A stretch of DNA of 7,226 bases from Chloroflexi bacterium RBG_16_64_32 (GCA_001795235.1 MGNZ01000063.1:1-7226), one strand, 5' to 3'; counted from the stretch's first letter, positions 1 through 4,349 are shown. The notes: a model not told the origin generated them from the sequence alone. Made by a program: numbers and translations.

Positions 1-6
1 TATGTT
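1..6 (+). promoter_or_regulatory. possible -10 element of the riboswitch transcript
   Basis: TATGTT matches the -10 consensus at 4 of 6 bases. It would start transcription near base 13, just before the aptamer, which is where a promoter is expected. The -35 region lies outside the window, so this cannot be confirmed. Confidence 0.25.
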
Positions 7-25
7 CTTGCGGTCACAAGGGACC

Positions 26-146
26 GTGACGCCAAATCCCTGCATTTCGCGGGGACCGGGGAACAGGTAAACCGGGGTGAATCTCGCCTGCAGCGAGTAG
101 GGTTAGCCTTTCAACCCGAACCCGTCAGCTAACCTCGGCGGCGACA
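26..146 (+). promoter_or_regulatory. c-di-AMP riboswitch (ydaO-yuaA class)
   Basis: This is a cis-acting RNA aptamer that senses cyclic di-AMP. It shows the conserved blocks of the ydaO-yuaA leader in order: CCGGGGAA near 56-62, GGGGTGAATC at 74-83, a GGGTT/AACCC hairpin at 100-104 and 113-117, then CCCGAA at 115-120 and CCGTCAGCTAACCTCG at 122-137. The closing stem P1 can form from CGCC at 30-33 and GGCG at 137-140. An intrinsic terminator follows directly, so the arrangement fits the known OFF switch: bound c-di-AMP stabilises P1 and transcription stops. The first gene downstream is the small zinc-ribbon protein at 213. Known members of the class usually control potassium transport, osmolyte uptake or cell-wall remodelling genes, none of which is visible here. 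The identification rests on memory of the consensus; the exact 5' edge is approximate. Confidence 0.9.
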
Positions 147-151
147 GAAAG

Positions 152-184
152 GCCACACCAGCGGAGCTGGTGGCTGGCTTTTTT
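152..184 (+). terminator. intrinsic terminator, riboswitch expression platform
   Basis: A perfect 7-bp stem, CACCAGC (156-162) with GCTGGTG (166-172), closes a GGA loop. It is extended by GCC (152-154) with GGC (176-178) and followed by six T at 179-184. It lies 12 bases after the last aptamer base and 28 bases before the start codon of the downstream gene, so it is best read as the ligand-controlled attenuator. Confidence 0.85.
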
Positions 185-212
185 ATTGCCAAGCGAAGAG
201 GAGGTTGGGTCA

Positions 213-419
213 ATGCAGACTGCTCCGCCAAGGAATTGTCCCAGGTGTAGTGGGTCTATGCTTCTCGAGGAGGACTGGCACGGTGCCTACAGCACCTGCC
301 TCGCCTGCGGCTATGTGTATGAGTTCGGCGCCACCGCCGCCCTGGAACTGGAGAACGAGGGCAACGGCGAGCACCGCCAGAGGCGGCGCCAGCCTTCCCA
401 CGGCAAGCTCCGGCTGTAG
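213..419 (+). CDS. small zinc-ribbon protein under riboswitch control
   Basis: This 68-residue protein carries two CxxC knuckles, C9-P-R-C12 and C29-L-A-C32, separated by 16 residues. This is the pattern of a rubredoxin-like or TFIIB-like zinc ribbon that binds one Zn ion. Between the knuckles is an acidic and aromatic stretch (EEDWHGAY); after residue 38 comes a charged tail ending in a basic run (RQRRR), which looks disordered and could contact nucleic acid. There is no signal peptide or membrane segment. The ATG at 213 is chosen because AGGAGG at 199-204 sits 8 bases upstream; an in-frame TTG at 186 would directly abut the terminator and lacks a site. Similar tiny CxxC proteins are common in Dehalococcoidia, but the function is not known to me. 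It is the only gene between the riboswitch terminator and the next terminator, so it appears to be the sole target of c-di-AMP control here. Confidence 0.8.
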   Translation: MQTAPPRNCPRCSGSMLLEEDWHGAYSTCLACGYVYEFGATAALELENEGNGEHRQRRRQPSHGKLRL

Positions 420-444
420 CCTACACCAATTACCGCCATTGATT

Positions 445-481
445 GGGGCGCTTCCACGCGTTGGGGGCGCCCCTCTTCTTT
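445..481 (+). terminator. intrinsic terminator after the zinc-ribbon gene
   Basis: GGGGCGC (445-451) pairs with GCGCCCC (467-473) across a 15-base loop and is followed by the T-rich tail TCTTCTTT (474-481). It lies 26 bases after the stop codon, so the zinc-ribbon gene is a single-gene transcript. Confidence 0.75.
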
Positions 482-489
482 GACTGTCG

Positions 490-518
490 TTGTCTCCGCC
501 CCTACCCTGCGCTAAACT
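490..518 (+). promoter_or_regulatory. predicted sigma-70-type promoter for the ABM-methyltransferase pair
   Basis: TTGTCT (490-495) and TAAACT (513-518) are separated by 17 bases; each matches its hexamer consensus at 4 of 6 positions. It falls between the terminator at 481 and the gene at 549. The same -10 hexamer is used by the stronger lexA promoter in this window. An alternative is TTGACT (480-485), 17 bases ahead of the poorer TACCCT (503-508). Confidence 0.5.
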
Positions 519-548
519 GACGCTGCCCCCAGTCAAAGGAGGCCGCAC

Positions 549-836
549 ATGCCCTACATTCGCATCTCCCTGATGACCCCCGCCGAGGGCAAATCGGACG
601 AGGTCAAACGGCTGAACCAGGAGCTCTCCGCATTCTACATCGCCCAGGATGGGTGCCTACAATCGTTCGTGATCACCGCTGCCGACGGGTCAGGAGAACT
701 GGGCCGCGTCAGCATCTGGCAGTCCGAGGCCACGGCGGATCACGCCGCCAGCCACGAGCACTCAATGTCGCTGCGCTCTCGAGTGCACCTCGCGGTCAAG
801 CGCGGACACGTGGACCGCTCCTTCCTTGCCCCATGA
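549..836 (+). CDS. ABM-like (antibiotic biosynthesis monooxygenase fold) protein
   Basis: This 95-residue protein resembles dimeric alpha-beta barrel (ferredoxin-like) ABM-family proteins. It begins with a beta strand (residues 2-9) and a helix (about 15-32). The family-like strand GCLQSF (35-40) follows, then RVSIWQSE (53-60) leading into a His-rich helix with H65, H69 and H71. ABM proteins include quinone-forming monooxygenases and heme-degrading enzymes, but many are of unknown activity, and no substrate can be named here. It is soluble, with no signal peptide. The ATG at 549 has AAAGGAGG at 535-542, a 6-base spacing. Its TGA stop (834-836) overlaps the ATG of the methyltransferase (833-835) as ATGA, so the two are probably translated together and may act on the same molecule. 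Family assignment is by pattern, and a generic dimeric alpha-beta barrel protein is the alternative. Confidence 0.75.
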   Translation: MPYIRISLMTPAEGKSDEVKRLNQELSAFYIAQDGCLQSFVITAADGSGELGRVSIWQSEATADHAASHEHSMSLRSRVHLAVKRGHVDRSFLAP

Positions 837-1624
837 CATCCCATCGCGGCAGGCCTACCGCCCGCGACACTCAAGACCAGTACGCGCGCCAGGCCCGCAA
901 CTACGCCGACAGCAGCCTTCACCGCCGCGGCGAGAGCCTTGACGCGGTGCGCCGGCTGGCCGCCGCCACCGCCGGCGACACCGTCCTCGACCTGGGCACG
1001 GGCACCGGGTTCACCGCCTTCGCGATGGCCGCCGACGCCGCACGCGTCATCGCAGCCGACCTGACGCCGGAGATGCTGGCCCAGGCCCGCCGCCTCGCCG
1101 GGGAGATGGAGCTCGACAACAGTCCGGAGTGGACTATGGCGGCGTCTGAGCATCTGCCCTTCCGGGACAGCTCACTGTCCTTGATCACCTGTCGCTACGC
1201 CAGCCACCACTTCCACGACTTGCTGGGTTCGCTATGCGAGCTGGCCCGCGTGCTTGCTCCCGCGGGCAGAGTGGTCATCTGTGATGTCGTAGCGCCCGAG
1301 GCGCGGGGGATGGTGGAGCTAATGAACGACCTTGAGCAGATCCGTGATCCCACCCATGTCTGGGACCATCCCCTATCGCAATGGCGAAAGGAGCTCCTCC
1401 CCGCCGCCGGCCTCGAAGTCCGTGATGTGGTGCCGGGGAAGAACCCACAGCTCTTCAGCGAATGGGTGCACCGGGCGGGCACCCCCCGGCCGGCGGTGGA
1501 GCGGCTAGTCGAGATGTTCGCCGCCGCCTCAGAAGAGGCGCGCCGGGCATTCGAGGTACGCCGCCAAGGGGATGAGATCTTCTTCTCCTGGCCCAACGCA
1601 ACGATCCTGGCAACCGGGCGTTAA
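833..1624 (+). CDS. class I SAM-dependent methyltransferase (UbiE-like)
   Basis: This 263-residue protein has a Rossmann-fold methyltransferase core. Motif I is VLDLGTGTG at residues 51-59, which binds S-adenosylmethionine. The acidic residue at the end of strand 2 is D76 (VIAADLTPEML). The post-II/III motif is EHLPFRDSSLSLITCRYASHHF, starting at E106, and LARVLAPAGRVVICDVVAPE is the strand 5 region. This layout is typical of UbiE/Coq5-type and Methyltransf_11 enzymes that methylate small molecules. The C-terminal third probably forms the substrate cap, and the substrate cannot be read from sequence. The reading frame is open upstream to 653, but the ATG at 833 is chosen because it gives the ATGA overlap with the preceding gene and a normal family length. 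The upstream extension would only be translated out-of-frame ABM sequence. It is probably co-transcribed with the ABM gene. Confidence 0.9.
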   Translation: MTSHRGRPTARDTQDQYARQARNYADSSLHRRGESLDAVRRLAAATAGDTVLDLGTGTGFTAFAMAADAARVIAADLTPEMLAQARRLAGEMELDNSPEWTMAASEHLPFRDSSLSLITCRYASHHFHDLLGSLCELARVLAPAGRVVICDVVAPEARGMVELMNDLEQIRDPTHVWDHPLSQWRKELLPAAGLEVRDVVPGKNPQLFSEWVHRAGTPRPAVERLVEMFAAASEEARRAFEVRRQGDEIFFSWPNATILATGR

Positions 1625-1637
1625 CACCGGCGTTCGT

Positions 1638-1654
1638 CCGCGCCTACCGCGCCT
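1638..1654 (+). repeat. short tandem repeat CCGCGCCT x2
   Basis: CCGCGCCT occurs at 1638-1645 and again at 1647-1654, one base apart, just after the methyltransferase stop codon. It is short and GC-rich, so chance is a fair explanation. No function is proposed. Confidence 0.4.
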
Positions 1655-1662
1655 TTACCCGC

Positions 1663-1691
1663 TTCACGCAAGGTTCACGCCGCCTGCACGC
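1663..1691 (+). promoter_or_regulatory. three direct heptamers at 11-bp spacing (possible response-regulator box)
   Basis: TTCACGC lies at 1663-1669 and 1674-1680, and TGCACGC at 1685-1691, each starting exactly 11 bases after the one before. Direct 7-bp repeats with 4-bp spacers are how OmpR/PhoB-family response regulators bind, for example PHO boxes, and the GTTCAC core resembles actinobacterial PhoP sites. The array lies roughly 55-80 bases upstream of the start site predicted from the -10 at 1734, a position suited to activation. Repeats are seen directly; the regulator is inference. Confidence 0.45.
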
Positions 1692-1718
1692 ACCGGGGCT
1701 GGTGCGTCCTATCAGGCG
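1681..1718 (+). repeat. inverted repeat / stem-loop upstream of DUF3870 promoter
   Basis: ACGCACC (1688-1694) pairs perfectly with GGTGCGT (1701-1707) around GGGGCT. An outer CGCCTG (1681-1686) pairs with CAGGCG (1713-1718). There is no T tract, so it is a poor intrinsic terminator; it could be an operator or could help end the methyltransferase transcript. It overlaps the third heptamer at 1685-1691. Confidence 0.5.
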
Positions 1719-1730
1719 CGCCCTCGCCGT

Positions 1731-1739
1731 TGATATACT
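1731..1739 (+). promoter_or_regulatory. extended -10 promoter element for DUF3870 gene
   Basis: TGATATACT is an extended -10 (TGn plus TATACT, 5 of 6 matches). No recognisable -35 lies 16-18 bases upstream. Such promoters often depend on the TGn motif or on an activator, which fits the phased repeats just upstream. The leader to the ATG at 1806 would be about 60 bases. Confidence 0.5.
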
Positions 1740-1805
1740 TGTCTGCGCTCAATCCACGCACCCCGTGTCTCCTCAGCCCCGTAACCGCATAGGGGAGTGG
1801 AGTAC

Positions 1806-2177
1806 ATGGAGTTCGAACCGGAGACATCCGCCTCAAGCCCTGTCGGGCTGAAGGCCGCCGGAACCGTCATCTTCGTCGGACACGCCCGTCTCCCCCACAG
1901 CTTGGCGCCGCGCGACTCGTCGCTGGTCGTGTCCGTCGAGCTGGAGGCGGACACAACCTCGGGTGAGATCGTCTGCGTGGGTGCGAAGGCCGTCCCCGAC
2001 CTAGGGTCAAGGCTCCTCTCGTCGGTCCTCATCGGGCACAACATCAACGAGAGTCCAGCCAACCTGATTGAGGAACTCCGTCGTCGCTACATCTGCCCCT
2101 CGCAGAAGGCCGTATCCACGGCCGTGCTCAACGCATTTGAAGCGTATCAGCGATACCGCCAGGTCGGACTACAATAG
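1806..2177 (+). CDS. DUF3870 family protein
   Basis: This 123-residue protein matches the DUF3870 pattern as I remember it. An early strand motif is FVGHARLP at residues 23-30. A central block starting SGEIVCVGAKAVPDLG at residue 52 leads to LIGHNI (75-80). A C-terminal helix follows, with RRRYICPSQKAV at 92-103 and AFEAYQRY at 110-117. The first 17 residues are acidic and Ser/Pro-rich and lie outside the domain. It appears cytosolic, without signal peptide or membrane segment. The biochemical role of DUF3870 is not known to me. In this copy the usual RYHG...QKA motif reads RYICPSQKA, so the HG is replaced. The ATG at 1806 is preferred because AGGGGAG (1791-1797) lies 8 bases upstream; an in-frame GTG at 1797 overlaps that site. 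It is a single gene, bounded by an extended -10 promoter and a strong terminator. Confidence 0.8.
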   Translation: MEFEPETSASSPVGLKAAGTVIFVGHARLPHSLAPRDSSLVVSVELEADTTSGEIVCVGAKAVPDLGSRLLSSVLIGHNINESPANLIEELRRRYICPSQKAVSTAVLNAFEAYQRYRQVGLQ

Positions 2178-2188
2178 CCCTCCCTTGA

Positions 2189-2254
2189 TCGGCAGCCGTC
2201 GCCCAGGCCCGCGCCCTGCGGCACTCCCACGGCTGCTGATTTTCTTCTCCTTTT
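2189..2254 (+). terminator. intrinsic terminator of the DUF3870 gene
   Basis: TCGGCAGCCGT (2189-2199) pairs with ACGGCTGCTGA (2229-2239), 11 pairs including one G-T wobble. The 29-base loop has some inner pairing. The stem is followed by the pyrimidine tail TTTTCTTCTCCTTTT (2240-2254). The long loop is unusual, but stem and tail are strong. Confidence 0.65.
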
Positions 2255-2272
2255 CCACTGCCCCTATCTAGG

Positions 2273-2350
2273 TGTCCACGCACAATTCACTCCCCGACGC
2301 CAAAGCGGGCTTGCTTTCCGTCAGTGAGGCCGCTAACCTAAAGGTGGACA
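2273..2350 (+). ncRNA. possible structured RNA leader (nested hairpins)
   Basis: TGTCCAC (2273-2279) is perfectly complementary to GTGGACA (2344-2350). Nested inside is a long hairpin: TTCACT (2286-2291) with AGTGAG (2323-2328), GACG (2296-2299) with CGTC (2319-2322), and AAAGC (2302-2306) with GCTTT (2313-2317), leaving a CCCC bulge. It does not match a riboswitch class I can name. It would lie in the leader of the gene at 2417. The same bases can also be read as part of an HTH-like reading frame, so the RNA call is tentative. Confidence 0.3.
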
Positions 2351-2416
2351 GCGATAGATACGCGAAAGCCGGGTCACATGACACGCGTAGAAGAGTCCAA
2401 GGGAGGGATGGGAGAG

Positions 2417-2665
2417 ATGGTCTCTCCGCTACCGGAGAATGAGGCCAGTTACTCGCCTTTGCAGTTGCACTTCCTGCGCAGGCTGAATCGTTTGCTCCGC
2501 CTGCGGCACGAGCAGAGCCGCGAACTCAACGGTGACGGCGTGCGGCTCATCGACAGGGCCATCTACTCCACCTACTGCGACGCCTGCGACGTTGGCGCCG
2601 CCGACCATGCCCAGGGCCTCCTGCGCCGCCTCCCGGTATCTTCCAGCGGACGCAGCGAAGGCTAG
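2417..2665 (+). CDS. small hypothetical protein
   Basis: This 82-residue soluble protein is one I cannot assign to a named family. Residues 14-36 form a strongly basic, Leu-rich amphipathic helix (QLHFLRRLNRLLRLRHEQ). A second helix follows, with GVRLIDRAIYSTYCDAC (41-57), which carries a C54-x2-C57 pair, then AADHAQGLLRRL (61-72) and a short polar tail. It looks like a compact helical protein that could pair with another protein or RNA, but no function is implied. ATG 2417 is preferred because AGGGAGGG (2400-2407) sits 9 bases before it. The in-frame ATGs at 2378 (95 aa) and 2408 are alternatives; the former has no ribosome-binding site. The gene is convergent with the FAH gene, 59 bases away. 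The codon pattern and tight reading frame suggest a real gene. Confidence 0.65.
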   Translation: MVSPLPENEASYSPLQLHFLRRLNRLLRLRHEQSRELNGDGVRLIDRAIYSTYCDACDVGAADHAQGLLRRLPVSSSGRSEG

Positions 2666-2724
2666 CAAGCCTCCCCTCGCACGCGGCCCACGCGCCTTTA
2701 CGGTCATAGCCCTGTTGCCCACCT

Positions 2725-3504
2725 TCAGGCGTCCTCCGCTGTCACCACATTGCGCAGCACCCCAATTCCGCTCACCTCCACCTCCACCACATCACCAGCG
2801 CTGAGCTGGCCCGTCTCCCCCGGCGTGCCCGTGAACACCAAGTCGCCGGGCTCCAGCGTCATCGCCTGCGAGGCGAAGCTCACCAGAGCGGCGACGCTAT
2901 GGATCAGCGCCGACGTGTTCGCCGCCTGCACCTCCCGGCCGCCGAGCCGCGTGCGCAGCTCCAGGTCTGCCGGATTCAGGCCTGTGGCGATGAACGGCCC
3001 TATCGGTGAAAAGGTATCGCTGCCCTTGGCCCGCCACCATTGGAGATCGCCGCGCTGCCACTGGCGAGCGGATACGTCATTGCCGCAGGTGTAGCCGAAG
3101 ACGTGGTCCAGCGCTTCCTCACTAGCCACACCGCGGCACGTGCGACCGATGACCGCGACCAGCTCACCCTCGTAGTCAACGCGGCCGGCGCCCCGGGGCA
3201 GAATGATCGTCTCCCCCGGGCCGATGATTGAAGACGAAGGCTTGAGGAACAGCGCCGGCTCCGACGGCGCCTCCGCCATTCCGGTCATCCGCTGGCTCCC
3301 CGCCACGTGAGACGGGTAGTTGACGGCGGCGGCCAGTATCTTGCCCGGACGCAGCGGCGCCAGCAGCCGCACAGAGTCCAGCGCGATAGCCTCATCCGAC
3401 ACGCGGTGTCTCCCGAAGAGATCACCCTCGATCGGCCGCACGTGGTCTTCATCCACGAGCCCGTAGGACTCCTGCTGGTGGTGACGGAAGCGGGCGAACA
3501 GCAT
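2725..3504 (-). CDS. fumarylacetoacetate hydrolase (FAH) family protein
   Basis: This 259-residue protein has the FAH fold used for metal-dependent C-C bond hydrolysis, isomerisation or decarboxylation of beta-diketo acids. The N-terminal segment RFRHHQQESYGLVDEDHVRP is typical of single-domain FAH proteins. The catalytic part has the metal-binding D110-Y-E112-G-E114 motif (DYEGELVAVIGR) and D143 in GNDVSARQ, so E112, E114 and D143 are the expected Mg/Mn ligands. Also present are KGSDTFSPIGP at 160-170 and the closing GDLVFTGTPGETG at 220-232. Length is normal for the family. The substrate is unknown: 2-hydroxyhepta-2,4-diene-1,7-dioate isomerase, oxaloacetate decarboxylase and acylpyruvase activities all occur in it. 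The ATG follows the stop of the PIG-L gene by 5 bases and has no clear ribosome-binding site, so translation is probably coupled to that gene. Confidence 0.92.
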   Translation of the reverse strand: MLFARFRHHQQESYGLVDEDHVRPIEGDLFGRHRVSDEAIALDSVRLLAPLRPGKILAAAVNYPSHVAGSQRMTGMAEAPSEPALFLKPSSSIIGPGETIILPRGAGRVDYEGELVAVIGRTCRGVASEEALDHVFGYTCGNDVSARQWQRGDLQWWRAKGSDTFSPIGPFIATGLNPADLELRTRLGGREVQAANTSALIHSVAALVSFASQAMTLEPGDLVFTGTPGETGQLSAGDVVEVEVSGIGVLRNVVTAEDA

Positions 3505-3509
3505 CGGGC

Positions 3510-4241
3510 TCAGAATGGTATGACTATTCGGCGGAAATTCTCCATGTAGCGCCCGTCCTCGTTCTTCCAGAAGGCGCGGATCTGGTCCAGACGGGCGGCC
3601 ATTTCCGCCATCTGGCTTGCGTGCTTGCTCAGCGCCTCCAGCTTGAGGTCTATGACATCCGTTATGTCCACACTGAAGTTGGTGTCGCTGGCGCTCCAGA
3701 GGTACACCTCTTTGGTGCTGTGGGGCTCCAGACCCTCGTTTAGGAGCTCCGGAAACGTGGGGCGATTCCGGGCCAGCGGATAGACCGCATCAAGGGCGAC
3801 AGTGCCGGCGGTACGGTGGTCCCGGTGGTTGACGAACATGTTACGCACTATCTGGTTCGGATCGTGGCTGAACACGGTGTAGGGCCGAATCGTGCGGATA
3901 GCGCGCACCACATCGCGGGCATACTCCGGAGTGTACTCCAGTTCCCCATCGACGTACTCCAGGAAGAACACCTCCTTGCCTCCCACGACTTGGACGGCCG
4001 CTCGCTGCTCCTCTCGCCGCAGTGGCGCCAGCTTCTCCGGCGTCATCTCCGGGTCATCGGATCCCTTGGAGCCGTCGGTGCAGATAAGGTAGTACACCTC
4101 CCAGCCCTGACGCGCCCAGAGGGCGATAGTGCCGGCAGCGCCGAACTCCGAGTCGTCCGGGTGAGCGGAGATCACCAGCGCCCTCTTGTTGGGCCGGCCG
4201 CCGTCGTCCGGTATCTGAATGTCTTCCAGACCGCTTCCCAC
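3510..4241 (-). CDS. PIG-L / LmbE family deacetylase
   Basis: This 243-residue protein belongs to the PIG-L/LmbE zinc hydrolases, which remove N-acyl groups from amino sugars and their conjugates (MshB, BshB, GlcNAc-PI deacetylase). The signature AHPDDSEFG at residues 26-34 supplies H27 and D30 as zinc ligands and D29 as the expected general base. The second motif, NHRDHR at 138-143, supplies the third ligand, probably H142. TDGSKGS (55-61) is the usual loop after strand 2. It lacks a signal peptide and appears cytosolic. The start is GTG at 4241, with AAAGGA (minus strand, 4253-4248) 6 bases upstream. It is the first gene of an operon with the FAH gene and diverges from lexA. Mycothiol or bacillithiol synthesis is not supported by any neighbour, so the substrate stays open. 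Confidence 0.92.
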   Translation of the reverse strand: MGSGLEDIQIPDDGGRPNKRALVISAHPDDSEFGAAGTIALWARQGWEVYYLICTDGSKGSDDPEMTPEKLAPLRREEQRAAVQVVGGKEVFFLEYVDGELEYTPEYARDVVRAIRTIRPYTVFSHDPNQIVRNMFVNHRDHRTAGTVALDAVYPLARNRPTFPELLNEGLEPHSTKEVYLWSASDTNFSVDITDVIDLKLEALSKHASQMAEMAARLDQIRAFWKNEDGRYMENFRRIVIPF

Positions 4242-4273
4242 AGTTCATCCTTTCCAGCGATGGTAGCTCAGCG

Positions 4274-4303
4274 ATTGTATAGGGGACGTGCGGGTATTGA
4301 CAA
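4274..4303 (-). promoter_or_regulatory. promoter of the PIG-L-FAH operon
   Basis: On the minus strand, TTGTCA (4303-4298, 5 of 6) and TACAAT (4279-4274, 5 of 6) are 18 bases apart; the overlapping TATACA gives a 16-base spacer instead. The predicted leader to the GTG at 4241 is short. The -35 overlaps the lexA -35 on the other strand almost completely. Confidence 0.6.
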
Positions 4304-4325
4304 CCGAACGGATGGTCTCTAAACT
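4297..4325 (+). promoter_or_regulatory. lexA promoter
   Basis: A perfect TTGACA (4297-4302) is followed after 17 bases by TAAACT (4320-4325). Transcription would begin near 4332, inside the LexA half-site array, so repressor binding would block the promoter directly. This is the strongest promoter in the window. Confidence 0.75.
4305..4318 (+). promoter_or_regulatory. possible second LexA box in the promoter spacer
   Basis: CGAAC-GGAT-GGTCT differs from the Gram-positive LexA core GAAC-N4-GTTC by one base and fits the preferred purine/pyrimidine pattern of the centre. It lies between the -35 and -10. Its centre is 31 bp from that of the box at 4336-4349, about three helical turns. Confidence 0.4.
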
Positions 4326-4327
4326 AG

Positions 4328-4349
4328 TGTTCTAGCGAACAAAGGTTCC
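4328..4349 (+). promoter_or_regulatory. LexA operator with three alternating half-sites
   Basis: CGAAC-AAAG-GTTCC (4336-4349) is a near-canonical Gram-positive SOS box (GAAC-N4-GTTC). It shares its GAAC with a preceding inverted palindrome, TGTTC-TAGC-GAACA (4328-4341). The order is therefore GTTC-N4-GAAC-N4-GTTC, half-sites every 8 bases. It covers the predicted lexA start site, as expected for autoregulation. Confidence 0.75.

Noticed and set aside
653..832. 60-residue N-terminal extension of the methyltransferase frame
   Set aside because: It is the ABM gene read in another frame, has no ribosome-binding site, and the ATGA overlap at 833 gives a normal-length methyltransferase.
2068..2271. 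Plus-strand frame of 67 codons running through the DUF3870 end and its terminator
   Set aside because: It overlaps the end of DUF3870 in another frame and crosses a strong terminator; its arginine/proline-rich composition is typical of a shadow frame.
2311..2339. TTGCTT and TAACCT 17 bases apart as a promoter for the gene at 2417
   Set aside because: Each hexamer matches only 3 of 6 bases, and both lie inside the hairpin region; not better than chance.
2659..2672. AGGCT/AGCCT hairpin at the stop codon of the small hypothetical gene
   Set aside because: A five-pair stem with no T tract, so it is likely chance in this composition.
3816..4322. Plus-strand frame of 168 codons antisense to the PIG-L gene
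   Set aside because: The minus strand encodes an intact deacetylase with all catalytic motifs, and the plus frame shows no motif or ribosome-binding site.
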